The notes below the pieces were generated by a model that ran no database searches, was not told the origin of the DNA, and saw only the letters and a list, made by a program, of their open reading frames with translations. From an uncultured Flavobacteriales bacterium (GTDB lineage Bacteria > Bacteroidota > Bacteroidia > Flavobacteriales_F > PHOS-HE28), in the NCBI GenBank assembly GCA_937872175.1, contig CALMPI010000036.1, positions 62,001-126,000 on the forward strand: DNA of 64,000 bases, given 5' to 3'. The translations under genes were made by a program, and so were the position numbers. This document shows, piece by piece, positions 24,516-33,079 of this stretch (positions are counted from its first letter, which is position 1; each line of letters starts with the position of its first letter).

Positions 24516-26753
24516 ATGGATGGAGTGAAGGCGAAGGCCACGGGCCTGCCAGGCGTGGACAGTGCGCGCGAGAAGGATGAGATCCTCTATCGCTACCGTG
24601 GCCTGCTGCGCAGCATCCGCGGTGACCGCACCCCGGAGGACACGCGGTTGATCCGCAAGGCCTTCAACATCGCCCTGGAGGCGCACAAGGAGCAGCGGCG
24701 GAAAAGCGGCGAACCCTACATCTACCACCCGCTCGCCGTGGCCCGCATCTGCGCCGAGGAGATCGGCCTGGGCACCACCAGCGTGGTGTGCGCCCTGCTG
24801 CACGACACGGTGGAGGACACCGACCTTACGCTGGAGGACGTGCGCGACCTCTTCGGTCCCACGGTGGCCGCCATCATCGACGGCCTCACCAAGATCAGCG
24901 GGCTGCAGTTCGGCACGGACAGCATCCAGGCGGAGAACTTCAGGAAGGTGCTGCTGACGCTGGCGCAGGATGTGCGCGTGATCCTGATCAAGCTGGCCGA
25001 CAGGCTGCACAACATGCGCACCCTGGAGGGCATGGCGCGCGACAAGCAGCTCAAGATCGCCAGCGAGACCCTGTTCTTGTACGCACCGCTCGCCCATCGC
25101 CTCGGCCTCTACAGCATCAAGAGCGAGCTGGAGGACCTGGCCCTGAAGTTCAAGGAGCCCGATGTGTATGCGGACATCGAACAACGGCTGAAGAAGGGTG
25201 AGGCCGTGCGCAAGCGCTTCATCAGCCGCTTCATGCTGCCCATCCGCGAGTCGCTGGACCGCGAGGGCTTCACCTACGAGATCAAGGGCCGGCCCAAGAG
25301 CATCCACAGCATCTACAACAAGATGCTGAAAAAGAACGTCACCTTCGAGGAGGTCTATGATGTCTTCGCCATCCGCATCATCATCGACACCAAGCACGAG
25401 CTGGAGAAGGCCGACTGCTGGAAGGTGTACAGCATCGTCACCGACTTCTACCAGCCCAACCCCGACCGGCTGCGCGACTGGATCAGCACCCCGAAGGCCA
25501 ACGGCTACGAGAGCCTGCACACCACGGTGATGAGCCCCGGCGGGCGCTGGGTGGAGGTGCAGATCCGCAGCCAGCGCATGGACGAGATCGCCGAGATGGG
25601 CCTGGCCGCGCACTACCGCTACAAGGACGACGAGGAGCATGCCGGTGCGCTCGACGCCTGGCTCAACCGGGTGCGCGAGGTGCTGGAGGACCCCACGGCC
25701 AGCGCCATCGACTTCGTGAACGATTTCAAGCTGAACCTCTTCAGCGACGAGATCGTCGTGTTCACCCCGAAGGGCGAGATGCGCAACCTGCCGGCCGGCG
25801 CCACCGCGCTCGACTTCGCGTTCGACATCCACAGCCAGGTGGGGCGGCAGTGCATCGGCGCCAAGGTGAACCACAAGCTGGTGCCGCTGAGCCACGCGCT
25901 GCGCAGCGGCGACCAGATCGAGATCATCACCTCGCGCAAGCAGCAGCCCAAGGAGGACTGGCTCACCTACGTGGTGACCGCCCGCGCCCGCCACAAGATC
26001 AAGCAGGCGCTGCGCGAGCAGAAGCGCAAGCTGGCCGTGGTGGGCCGCGAGGCCGCCCAGCGCAAGCTGCGGGGCTGGGGCGCCAAGGTGGACGACCGCA
26101 ACGTGGCCGCCCTCATCGAGCACTTCCGCGCCACCTCGCCCACCGACCTCTTCTACCGCATCGCCCGCGGCCGCGTCGACCTGGACACCCTGGGCACGCC
26201 CGCCGTCAAGGCCGGCCGCCTGAACCTGCCTCCGCGTCCCGTGGCCCGCGAGGAGGAGCGCGCCCTGGAAGAGGTGGTGGCCGAGATCCGCGGCCAGGCC
26301 TCCGGCGCCCTGGTGATCGGAGACGACCTGCAGAAGCTGGATTACCGCCTCAGCCCATGCTGCAACCCCATCCCCGGCGACGACGTCTTCGGCTTCATCA
26401 CCATGGGGGAGGGCATCAAGATCCACCGGGTGAACTGCCCCAACGCCGTGCAGCTCATGAGCAACTTCGCCTACCGCATCGTGAAGGCGCGCTGGAAGGG
26501 CAAGGACAGCGTGGAGTTCCTCGCGGGTCTGCGCTTCTCGGGCATCGACGAGGTGGGCCTGGTGAACAAGATCACCTCCATCATCAGCCATCAGCACAAC
26601 GTCAACATGCGCTCCATCAGCTTCGAGAGCAACGACGGCATCTTCGAGGGCAAGGTGATGGCCTATGTGCAGGACACCGACCACCTGATGTCGCTGATCG
26701 AAAAGCTCCGCCGCGTGAACGGCGTGCGCTCCGTGGAACGCGTGGACCACTGA
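24516..26753 (+). CDS. Bifunctional (p)ppGpp synthetase/hydrolase (Rel/SpoT)
   Basis: 745 residues with the full long-RSH layout. Hydrolase HD domain: YIYHPLAVARI and CALLHDTVEDT (His96-Asp97), so hydrolase residues are present. Synthetase: IKGRPKSIHSIYNKMLKK, VFAIRIIID and the GYESLHTTVM substrate loop. TGS domain around 405-465 (IVVFTPKGEMRNLPAGATAL), then a helical/zinc-finger region with SPCCNPIPGDDVFGF, and a C-terminal ACT domain (about 665-745). This is the single stringent-response enzyme expected in Bacteroidota. It probably follows fahA on one transcript. Confidence 0.97.
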   Translation: MDGVKAKATGLPGVDSAREKDEILYRYRGLLRSIRGDRTPEDTRLIRKAFNIALEAHKEQRRKSGEPYIYHPLAVARICAEEIGLGTTSVVCALLHDTVEDTDLTLEDVRDLFGPTVAAIIDGLTKISGLQFGTDSIQAENFRKVLLTLAQDVRVILIKLADRLHNMRTLEGMARDKQLKIASETLFLYAPLAHRLGLYSIKSELEDLALKFKEPDVYADIEQRLKKGEAVRKRFISRFMLPIRESLDREGFTYEIKGRPKSIHSIYNKMLKKNVTFEEVYDVFAIRIIIDTKHELEKADCWKVYSIVTDFYQPNPDRLRDWISTPKANGYESLHTTVMSPGGRWVEVQIRSQRMDEIAEMGLAAHYRYKDDEEHAGALDAWLNRVREVLEDPTASAIDFVNDFKLNLFSDEIVVFTPKGEMRNLPAGATALDFAFDIHSQVGRQCIGAKVNHKLVPLSHALRSGDQIEIITSRKQQPKEDWLTYVVTARARHKIKQALREQKRKLAVVGREAAQRKLRGWGAKVDDRNVAALIEHFRATSPTDLFYRIARGRVDLDTLGTPAVKAGRLNLPPRPVAREEERALEEVVAEIRGQASGALVIGDDLQKLDYRLSPCCNPIPGDDVFGFITMGEGIKIHRVNCPNAVQLMSNFAYRIVKARWKGKDSVEFLAGLRFSGIDEVGLVNKITSIISHQHNVNMRSISFESNDGIFEGKVMAYVQDTDHLMSLIEKLRRVNGVRSVERVDH

Positions 26754-26770
26754 GGCTCCCGGGCGTGGCG

Positions 26771-26778
26771 TACCTTCG
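26771..26778 (+). promoter_or_regulatory. Bacteroidota -7 promoter element for fur
   Basis: TACCTTCG ends 5 nt before the ATG of the Fur gene at 26784, so the mRNA would be close to leaderless. Confidence 0.55.
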
Positions 26779-26783
26779 CCCCG

Positions 26784-27245
26784 ATGGTCACCGCCGAGCA
26801 GAAGGACCGCGTCCGCACCATCTTCACGGAGTACCTGGAACGCAACGGGCACCGCAAAACGCCCGAGCGCTTCGCCATCCTCACGGAAGTGTATGAACAG
26901 GAGGGGCACTTCGACATCGAACGCCTCTTCGCGCGGATGAAGCAGAAGCGCTACCAGGTGAGCCGCGCCACCCTGTACAACACCATGGAGCTGCTCCTGG
27001 AATGCGACCTGGTGCGGCGCCATCGCTTCACCGGTGCTCCCGCCCAGTTCGAGCGCAGCCACGCCTTCCGCCAGCACGATCATCTGATCTGCCGCGCCTG
27101 CGGCACCGTCACCGAGTTCTGCGATCCCCGCATCCAGCACATCCGCGCCACCGCCGCCGAGGTCACCGGCTTCCAGGTGGAGCATCACGCGTTGCATCTT
27201 TACGGCCTCTGCCGCAACTGCCGTCCCAAGTCCGACACGCCATGA
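26784..27245 (+). CDS. Fur family transcriptional regulator
   Basis: 153 residues. N-terminal winged helix with [19 protein letters not shown] and [20 protein letters not shown] as the recognition part; C-terminal dimerisation domain with [17 protein letters not shown] and [11 protein letters not shown], giving two CxxC pairs for a structural zinc site, and His residues ([11 protein letters not shown]) for the sensory metal. This fits Fur or a close relative such as PerR or Zur; the exact metal cannot be told. It overlaps the STAS-domain gene by an ATGA and heads a run of four genes. Confidence 0.93.
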   Translation: MVTAEQKDRVRTIFTEYLERNGHRKTPERFAILTEVYEQEGHFDIERLFARMKQKRYQVSRATLYNTMELLLECDLVRRHRFTGAPAQFERSHAFRQHDHLICRACGTVTEFCDPRIQHIRATAAEVTGFQVEHHALHLYGLCRNCRPKSDTP

Positions 27246-27601
27246 GCGACCGCCCCACCTTCGACCTGCAGATCGATCCCACGGACACCTGTCCGGTCTT
27301 CAAGCTCCAGGGCCGCCTGATGGACCAGCAACAGGCCGACAGGCTGCTGTCCTCCCTGGAGGAAGGCCTCGCCGGCGGCCAGCACAACGTGGTGCTCGAC
27401 CTGAGCGACCTGCAGTACATGAACAGCACCGGGTTGAACATCCTGATCAACGTGCTCACCCGCACCCGCAACGCCGGCGGTGACGCCATCATCTCGGGCC
27501 TGTCCCCCAGTGTGCGCCAGCTCTTCGTGGTCACCAAGCTCGACTCGGTCTTCACCATCACCGGTGGCGTCGATGAGGCCCTGGCCAAGCTCAAGGCGTG
27601 A
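27242..27601 (+). CDS. STAS domain protein (anti-sigma factor antagonist-like)
   Basis: 119 residues, single STAS domain. The signature [19 protein letters not shown] carries the conserved Asp before the helix and Ser-Thr at the position phosphorylated in SpoIIAA/Rsb[21 protein letters not shown] and [13 protein letters not shown] complete the fold. The matching anti-sigma kinase is not visible. Start overlaps the fur stop and its own stop overlaps the purA ATG (TGATG), so the three genes are translationally coupled. In Bacteroidota such lone STAS proteins often have unknown partners. Confidence 0.87.
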   Translation: MSDRPTFDLQIDPTDTCPVFKLQGRLMDQQQADRLLSSLEEGLAGGQHNVVLDLSDLQYMNSTGLNILINVLTRTRNAGGDAIISGLSPSVRQLFVVTKLDSVFTITGGVDEALAKLKA

Positions 27602-28869
27602 TGGGCGCCCGCATGGACGTCCTGCTCGGCGCCCAGTGGGGCGATGAGGGCAAGGGCAAGGTGGTGGACGTGGTGGCACCCCGGTATCAGGTGGTGGCCC
27701 GCTTCCAGGGCGGCCCCAACGCCGGCCACACGCTGTGGATCGAGGGCCGCAAGCACGTGCTGCACACCGTGCCCAGCGGCGTGTTCCACGATGGGGTGAT
27801 GAACCTGGTGGGCAATGGTGTGGTGATCGACCCTGTGATCTTCCTGCAGGAGCTCGACGGCATCGCGGCCAGCGGAGTGGACCTGCGTGGTCGGCTCGCC
27901 ATCTCGCGTCGCGCGCACCTCATCCTGCCCACCCATCGTGCGCTCGATGCCGCCAGCGAAGCCGAGAAAGGCAATGAGCGGATCGGCAGCACACTGAAGG
28001 GCATCGGCCCCACCTACATGGACAAGACGGGCCGCAACGGCCTGCGCGTGGGCGACCTGGAACGCGCCGATCTGCACGACCGCTACCGAGGCCTGGTCCG
28101 CAAGCACGAACGCCTGCTGAGCCTCTACGGCGCCGCCGGGCCGGACCATGAAGCGGAGGAGCGCTGGATGCACGCCGTGGACCGCCTGCGCGCCATGGAC
28201 CTGGTGGACAGCGAGCACTACCTGGACCATGCGTTCCGTCAGGGCCGTCAGGTACTGGCCGAAGGCGCCCAGGGCACCCTGCTCGACATCGATTTCGGCA
28301 CCTATCCCTTCGTCACCAGCAGCAGCACCATCTGTGCCGGGGCATGCACCGGACTGGGCGTGCCGCCCTCCCGCATCGGCCGCGTGATCGGCATCTTCAA
28401 GGCTTATTGCACCCGTGTGGGCAGCGGCCCCTTCCCCACCGAGCTCACCGACGATACCGGCGACCGCATCCGAAAGGCCGGGAACGAGTTCGGCAGCACC
28501 ACAGGGCGCCCGCGCCGCTGCGGCTGGCTGGACCTGCCCGCCCTGCGCTATGCGGTGATGATCAACGGCGTGAGCGAACTGGCCATGATGAAGGCCGATG
28601 TGCTGAACGACATGGACCAGGTGCGCATGTGCACCCATTACCGCGTCAACGGCACACTGACCGACCGCCTTCCCTACGACGTGCAGGACGCCGAACCGGT
28701 GTACGCCGATTGCGATGGCTGGGGAACGCTTGGCAGCGACATCCCCGACGCGCTCGAACGCTACATCCGACGCATCGAGGAGGCCGTGCAGGTGCCGGTG
28801 CGCATCGTGTCCACCGGCCCCGACCGCAGGCAGACCATCGAACGGCCGAGCGCCGTGGCCGTCCACTAG
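27601..28869 (+). CDS. purA: Adenylosuccinate synthetase
   Basis: 422 residues. It joins IMP and aspartate with GTP in the first step of AMP synthesis. Diagnostic blocks: DVLLGAQWGDEGKGKVVD with the P-loop-like GDEGKGK and catalytic Asp, GGPNAGHTLW, GSTLKGIGPTYMDK, EGAQGTLLDIDFGTYPFVTS and GTTGRPRRCGWLD-type C-terminal sequence. The ATG at 27601 overlaps the STAS stop by one base; ATG 27613 is an alternative that removes four residues. Placement directly behind fur and STAS appears to be a coupling of convenience. Confidence 0.98.
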   Translation: MGARMDVLLGAQWGDEGKGKVVDVVAPRYQVVARFQGGPNAGHTLWIEGRKHVLHTVPSGVFHDGVMNLVGNGVVIDPVIFLQELDGIAASGVDLRGRLAISRRAHLILPTHRALDAASEAEKGNERIGSTLKGIGPTYMDKTGRNGLRVGDLERADLHDRYRGLVRKHERLLSLYGAAGPDHEAEERWMHAVDRLRAMDLVDSEHYLDHAFRQGRQVLAEGAQGTLLDIDFGTYPFVTSSSTICAGACTGLGVPPSRIGRVIGIFKAYCTRVGSGPFPTELTDDTGDRIRKAGNEFGSTTGRPRRCGWLDLPALRYAVMINGVSELAMMKADVLNDMDQVRMCTHYRVNGTLTDRLPYDVQDAEPVYADCDGWGTLGSDIPDALERYIRRIEEAVQVPVRIVSTGPDRRQTIERPSAVAVH

Positions 28870-28874
28870 ACCCG

Positions 28875-30182
28875 ATGCGGCGTCGGCGACCGGCCAAGGG
28901 GCCCCACGCGATGCCGCCCGTGCCCGATGGCTTGGTGCGCCGTCTGTCGGCCGACCTCGGGAACGAGGCGCCTATGCTGCTCGCCGCGCTGGACACACCG
29001 CCGCCCACCAGCATCCGGCTCAACCCCCGCAAGTCCGGTGGCCCCTCGGGTGGGCTCGTTCCCTGGTGCAGCACCGGACGCTTCCTCGACGAGCGCCCGC
29101 TGTTCACCGTGGATCCCCTGCTCCATGCCGGCGCCTACTACGTGCAGGAAGCCGGCAGCATGCTCGTGGAGCGGGCCGTCGTGGCAGCGGGCCTCATCGG
29201 CGCCGACGCCACCGCCCTGGACCTCTGCGCCGCCCCCGGTGGCAAGAGCACCCACCTCCTCTCGCTGCTCGGGCCCGGCGCGCTGGTGGTCTGCAATGAG
29301 GTGGATGCCCGCCGGCATGCCGTGCTGCAGGAGAACATCTGGAAATGGGGTGCACCGAACGCCTGCATCACCCGGCTGCCCGCCGAGACCTTCGGCACCC
29401 TTCCCCACTTCGACCTGGTGCTGGTGGACGCCCCGTGCAGCGGTGAAGGCCTGATGCGGCGGGAACCCGTGGCCCGCAGCCAGTGGTCGCCCGAACTCGT
29501 GCGGCGATGCAGCACGGTGCAGGCCGGCCTCCTGGAGCACGCCTGGAACGCGCTGCGCCCAGGAGGTGCCCTGATCTACAGCACCTGCACCTGGGCGGAC
29601 GAGGAGGATGATGGGCAGTTGAGGAGCTTCCTCCAGCGCCATGAGGCCGAGGTGCTGGCGATCGACCCGTTGGACCCCGGACCCATCCGTGGCGAACGAG
29701 GGCTCATGTGCATGCCCCATCGCTGCCGGGCCGAGGGCTTTTTCATCGCCGCCCTTCGGAAACCCGGCTCCCCGGGACCACGGGAAGCGGCAGGGCCCTG
29801 CGTCCTCGAGGGCCACCGCCTGCGCCCACCGGCGTGGGCCGGCCTGCACCCCGCCCTGCGCACCGCGATCGACCGCGCGGACGCCGCACTGCCGGTGACG
29901 GTGGACGGCCCCGGGGGGACCGCCCCGCATCCGGCGGTCGCGTTCTGCCCTGAAGCCGTGGACCTGTTGCGACCGGTGCTGCCGTTCACCACCATGGACG
30001 TGGACCGGCAGCAGGCGCTGGCCTTTCTGCGCGGTGAGGCGCTCGCGGCCACCGATGCTGCGGGCCACGCCTTGATGCGCCATGCCGGCCACGGGCTGGG
30101 CTGGGCGAAGGGCGCGGGCAATCGCTGGAACAACAGGTATCCGGTGGGCTGGCGCATCCGGACGCGTCGGACCGGCGTTTAA
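28875..30182 (+). CDS. RsmF-like 16S rRNA m5C methyltransferase (NOL1/NOP2/Sun family)
   Basis: 435 residues from ATG 28875, 5 bp after purA; ATG 28911 is an alternative. SAM motif I is DLCAAPGGKSTHLLS; motif IV VDAPCSGEGLMRR and motif VI YSTCTW contain the two cysteines of RNA m5C methyltransferases. TVDPLLHAGAYYVQEAGSML precedes the core. The C-terminal part (MDVDRQQALAFLRGEAL, GLGWAKGAGNRWNNRYPVGW) is the RsmF-type PUA-like domain, so YebU/RsmF is favoured over RsmB. Likely the last gene of the fur run. Confidence 0.92.
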   Translation: MRRRRPAKGPHAMPPVPDGLVRRLSADLGNEAPMLLAALDTPPPTSIRLNPRKSGGPSGGLVPWCSTGRFLDERPLFTVDPLLHAGAYYVQEAGSMLVERAVVAAGLIGADATALDLCAAPGGKSTHLLSLLGPGALVVCNEVDARRHAVLQENIWKWGAPNACITRLPAETFGTLPHFDLVLVDAPCSGEGLMRREPVARSQWSPELVRRCSTVQAGLLEHAWNALRPGGALIYSTCTWADEEDDGQLRSFLQRHEAEVLAIDPLDPGPIRGERGLMCMPHRCRAEGFFIAALRKPGSPGPREAAGPCVLEGHRLRPPAWAGLHPALRTAIDRADAALPVTVDGPGGTAPHPAVAFCPEAVDLLRPVLPFTTMDVDRQQALAFLRGEALAATDAAGHALMRHAGHGLGWAKGAGNRWNNRYPVGWRIRTRRTGV

Positions 30183-30187
30183 CTTGC
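30180..30187 (+). promoter_or_regulatory. Possible -7 element for TonB-like gene
   Basis: TAACTTGC overlaps the stop of the methyltransferase gene and ends 15 nt before the ATG at 30203. It lacks one T of the consensus. Confidence 0.35.
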
Positions 30188-30202
30188 GGACACCGGCGCC
30201 GC

Positions 30203-30949
30203 ATGTTGGACCTGATCCTGGACCGCTTCGACCGTCACAAGTACGGCATCATCGGCACGCTGGTGCTCCACACCGCCGTGGTCTTCACCATGGCCATCGC
30301 CCGCCTGGGCACCGGGCCCGATCCCGAGCGGAGCAACGAGATGCGGGTGGACGTGCTGGACGCCGCACAGGCCGAGGCCCTGCTTCAGGCCATCGAGACG
30401 GGCACGCCACTGCCGCCCGTGCACGTGACCAACGCCGTCAGCGACCTGAACGCGCAGCTGCGGGCCGCCCAGGCCGTTCCGACCGTGAGCGAACGCACCG
30501 CCGAGCGCCTGGAGAACGACCTGCGTGCCTTGGAACAGAGCGAGTTCGAGCGGCTGGCCGAGGAGCGGCGGGCGGCCGGCAAGGAAGTGGTGGTGCCGGA
30601 GCTCGATCCCAGCCAGTGGGACAAGGACCGCTATCTGCCCAAGGAGCAGCCGCCCGCGCGGGTGGAAGGGCCCGCCACCGTCTCCTACGACCTCAAAGGT
30701 CGACGGCCGGAGACCCTGGACGTACCCGCCTACCTCTGCACCGGCAGTGGGCGCGTGGTGGTGCGCATCGCCGTGGACCGGAGCGGCGCCATCCGGCGCA
30801 CCACGCTGGACAAGGAGGCGACCACCGTCGATGAAGCGTGCATGGTCGAGTACGCGATGGCGTACGCGGCCGAGGCCCGGTTCGACCGATCGGCCACGGC
30901 CCCCGAGGAACAGATCGGCACGATCACCTTCCTCTTCCTCCCTCAATAA
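30203..30949 (+). CDS. TonB-like energy transducer protein
   Basis: 248 residues. One N-terminal membrane anchor (GIIGTLVLHTAVVFTMAIARL, about 14-34), a charged helical stretch (TAERLENDLRALEQSEFERL), and a C-terminal domain VPAYLCTGSGRVVVRIAVDRSGAI with later AEARFDRSATAPEEQIGTITF, which matches the TonB C-terminal fold in shape (G-x-V-x-V-x-I-x-V-D). The Pro-rich spacer is short. Such Bacteroidota proteins may energise outer-membrane receptors, but no ExbB/ExbD or receptor gene is near. A hairpin lies directly after the stop. Confidence 0.75.
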   Translation: MLDLILDRFDRHKYGIIGTLVLHTAVVFTMAIARLGTGPDPERSNEMRVDVLDAAQAEALLQAIETGTPLPPVHVTNAVSDLNAQLRAAQAVPTVSERTAERLENDLRALEQSEFERLAEERRAAGKEVVVPELDPSQWDKDRYLPKEQPPARVEGPATVSYDLKGRRPETLDVPAYLCTGSGRVVVRIAVDRSGAIRRTTLDKEATTVDEACMVEYAMAYAAEARFDRSATAPEEQIGTITFLFLPQ

Positions 30950-30994
30950 GGACATTCTGACACTCGAAGACCGCCATCAGCGGTCGAAATGTCC
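30950..30994 (+). repeat. Nested inverted repeat between tonB-like and hsp20 genes
   Basis: Outer arms GGACATT (30950-30956) and AATGTCC (30988-30994) enclose a perfect inner hairpin GACCGC-catca-GCGGTC (30969-30985). It starts at the last base of the TonB-like stop region and ends 71 bp before hsp20. There is no U-tract, so it may be an operator or mRNA structure for hsp20 rather than a terminator. It is not a CIRCE element. Confidence 0.55.
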
Positions 30995-31065
30995 TGTTCT
31001 CCAGGTCGGCATCCCGGTTGTCCGGTGTGCGGCGCATACAACCCACACCCAACACCAATATCGTC

Positions 31066-31509
31066 ATGACCATCGCGAAGTACCGCCCCAAGGCCAGCTA
31101 TGTGAGCCCGTTCAATACGCTGGTCAACGAATTCTTCGGCCGCGACATGAACAGCATGTTCGGCCTTGATGAGCCCCGGCACGCACTTCCCAGCGTGAAC
31201 ATCATTGAGCGCGATGCCGAGTTCAAGCTCGAGGTGATGGCCCCCGGCTACAAGAAGGAGGACCTGAAGGTGAACGTCGAGGACAATGTGCTCACGGTGA
31301 GCGCTGAAAAAAAGAATGAAGAGCAGAAGGATGGCGACCGGTTCACGCGCCGTGAGTTCCACTTCAGTTCCTTCACGCGCAGTTTCCGCCTGCCCGAAAG
31401 CGCTGACGCCGACCGGATCAAGGCGGAATACACGGACGGCATCCTGCACCTTTCGATCCCGAAGGTGGAGGCCACCAAGCCGAAGGCCAAGGAGATCGCT
31501 GTGAGCTGA
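31066..31509 (+). CDS. Hsp20/alpha-crystallin family small heat-shock protein
   Basis: 147 residues. The N-terminus (YRPKASYVSPFNTLVNEFFG) is a typical short arm; the alpha-crystallin domain begins PSVNIIERDAEFKLEVMAPG and continues through YKKEDLKVNVEDNVLTVSAE to the hallmark ADRIKAEYTDGILHLSIPKV (A-x-x-x-n-G-x-L type motif). ATP-independent holdase in the cytosol. ATG 31066 follows GTCATG context and starts the conserved arm; an upstream in-frame ATG would lie within the inverted-repeat leader. A hairpin terminator candidate follows at 31533-31551. Confidence 0.95.
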   Translation: MTIAKYRPKASYVSPFNTLVNEFFGRDMNSMFGLDEPRHALPSVNIIERDAEFKLEVMAPGYKKEDLKVNVEDNVLTVSAEKKNEEQKDGDRFTRREFHFSSFTRSFRLPESADADRIKAEYTDGILHLSIPKVEATKPKAKEIAVS

Positions 31510-31532
31510 GCAACGCTCGTTCGATCGCGGAG

Positions 31533-31551
31533 GGGCGCCCACAAGGCGCCC
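31533..31551 (+). terminator. Hairpin terminator candidate after hsp20
   Basis: Perfect 7-bp stem GGGCGCC (31533-31539) and GGCGCCC (31545-31551) with loop CACAA, followed by TTCCGCCTT rather than a clean T run. It lies 24 bp after the hsp20 stop. Confidence 0.5.
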
Positions 31552-31631
31552 TTCCGCCTTCCCGTAACCCTGCCCCCCGGCCCCGCGTAGAGCACGGGTG
31601 GGTCCCGCTCCAACGCGAACCCGCCCGCATC

Positions 31632-31844
31632 ATGCGCAGCCAGAGAACGCTCCTCGACTACTATCAGGAATTGCTGGACAAGATCAGCCTGGCCGATGCC
31701 CGGATCTTCCGCAAGGAGCTCCGCAAGGCGTTCCGCCGCCTGCTGCCCGAGGAACGCGAGCAACTGAAACAGTGGTTCCGGGAGGCCTGCGTATGCAAAC
31801 TACCCCAGGGCGAACGCATCACGGTACCTGTACGCCGTTCGTGA
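31632..31844 (+). CDS. Hypothetical small protein, 70 residues
   Basis: Not recognised. The protein is strongly charged and helical: LLDYYQELLDKISLADARIF, then RKELRKAFRRLLPEEREQLKQWF, then a short tail with two cysteines (ACVCKLPQGERI). The composition and amphipathic pattern look like a real compact helical protein, perhaps a small regulator or nucleic-acid binder. No -7 element is seen upstream, and the space to hsp20 holds only the hairpin. It is convergent with the two-helix membrane protein gene at 31887. Coding status is likely but unproven. Confidence 0.55.
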   Translation: MRSQRTLLDYYQELLDKISLADARIFRKELRKAFRRLLPEEREQLKQWFREACVCKLPQGERITVPVRRS

Positions 31845-31886
31845 GCCGGCGGCGTTCGGCGCGGCCCCTCCGGTACGGACCGGGGG

Positions 31887-32597
31887 TCAGTTGAAGGTGC
31901 GGCTGTTCCAGGCCTCGCGGCTGAACCGGCCGAAGAAGGCGAACCACCCCTGCACGGTGAACGCCGTGACCACAACGGTGGTCCAGAACGCCATCAGCAC
32001 CCGGTGAGCACCCCACCACCCCGCCGTCGGATCGCTGGAGATGCAGGAGGTCGGTATCGCCGCCGCGAGGACCATGGCCACGGCCACCACCGTCACCGCG
32101 AGATGCGCGGGCGTTCTGAACGGCCAGTACAACAGGGCCCGCAAGGGAGAGAGGTCGGCGCCCCAGCGATGGATCAGGTAGTACCGCCCTTGACCGATGC
32201 GCACGAACAGCAATGGGTCGCCGTCCGCATCACAGAGGCGGAACCGATGCGCGGGCGCCATGATGTGGTAGCCCCGGAGCACCTTACCGGTGCGCGCTTC
32301 CAACGCCCGCACCGCAGCGATCGCCTGCCGGGGCAGTTCCCCCTTGTACAGGCCGCCCGGAAGGAACCGGAGCCTGTACCTGACACACAGGTCCTCAATG
32401 GCCCGGCGGTCGAAGATGCGTGCACGGTCCAACCCGTTCAGCGTGTTCAACCGGTCCTCCGTGGAACTGCGGACCGCCGCTTCGACCATCGCGTCAGCGG
32501 AATCCTCTTCGTCCAGCCAGACGCGCACTTCGTTCACCAAGGCCTCCTGGCCCAGCAGGATGCGCTCCAGTCGATCACGGTCCTCTTGCAGGTCCAC
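31887..32597 (-). CDS. Hypothetical protein with two C-terminal membrane segments
   Basis: 236 residues, family not recognised. The N-terminal ~130 residues are soluble and charged (DRDRLERILLGQEALVNEV), with a compact motif LRGYHIMAPAHRFRLCDADG and then GDPLLFVRIGQGRYYLIHRWG. Two hydrophobic segments follow at about 162-180 and 202-222, so the soluble domain is probably cytosolic. Translation would start at a GTG at 32597. It lies 44 bp downstream of the DUF1883 gene on the same strand, suggesting co-expression. Confidence 0.6.
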   Translation of the reverse strand: MDLQEDRDRLERILLGQEALVNEVRVWLDEEDSADAMVEAAVRSSTEDRLNTLNGLDRARIFDRRAIEDLCVRYRLRFLPGGLYKGELPRQAIAAVRALEARTGKVLRGYHIMAPAHRFRLCDADGDPLLFVRIGQGRYYLIHRWGADLSPLRALLYWPFRTPAHLAVTVVAVAMVLAAAIPTSCISSDPTAGWWGAHRVLMAFWTTVVVTAFTVQGWFAFFGRFSREAWNSRTFN

Positions 32598-32641
32598 GGC
32601 GTCAGGTCGTGTTCATCCAACGCTTCCGGTAGGCGGAGGGT

Positions 32642-33025
32642 TCACTCTTCGGTGCGGTCCTCCCCGGGCACCCCGGCCTCGATCAGGGCGGCCCGGTCCT
32701 CGGCCTCGCGCACATGGGCGGGCGCATCCAGCGCGACGCTGGAGAGGACCTGCCGGTCGGGCGGAAGCGCACGGCACTGGGCCTGCACCGGCAGCGGGTT
32801 GTAGCGGCTCCCCTTCTCCACCACCGCATACCACACCGCATCGTGCGGGATGACGAAGCGGACCGGGGAGCTGTCGAAGGTGCCCCCATAGAAGGTGAAG
32901 CTCCGGCAGTTCTTGTACCGCTTGAACTCCACCGCGGTCATGAAACGCACCTTGGTCGGCCGGTCGATCTCCACCTCGATGATCTCCTTCTTCTTGGCCT
33001 GGAACTGTTTGTACAGGTACTGCAT
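32642..33025 (-). CDS. DUF1883-like protein
   Basis: 127 residues. The pattern YLYKQFQAKKKEIIEVEIDR, VRFMTAVEFKRYKNCRSFTF, YYGG-like FYGGTFDSSPVRFVIPHDAV and WYAVVEKG matches what I recall of DUF1883, a small beta-rich domain of unknown function sometimes fused to TIR domains or found near stress genes. A minus-strand TATATTTA at 33046-33053 is a plausible -7 element 20 nt before the ATG. C-terminal ~45 residues are acidic and Ala-rich with no family signal. Confidence 0.65.
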   Translation of the reverse strand: MQYLYKQFQAKKKEIIEVEIDRPTKVRFMTAVEFKRYKNCRSFTFYGGTFDSSPVRFVIPHDAVWYAVVEKGSRYNPLPVQAQCRALPPDRQVLSSVALDAPAHVREAEDRAALIEAGVPGEDRTEE

Positions 33026-33079
33026 GCGCGGCTCGATGATCGGGGTAAATATAGGCGGCGTTCTCCTCCCGCGGGTGTG

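Noticed and set aside
22818..27197. 1459-residue minus-strand open frame across fahA, Rel/SpoT and fur
   Set aside because: Antisense of three well-identified genes; composition typical of GC-rich reverse frames.
30950..31065. CIRCE operator before hsp20
   Set aside because: The TTAGCACTC-N9-GAGTGCTAA pattern is absent; the inverted repeat has other arms.
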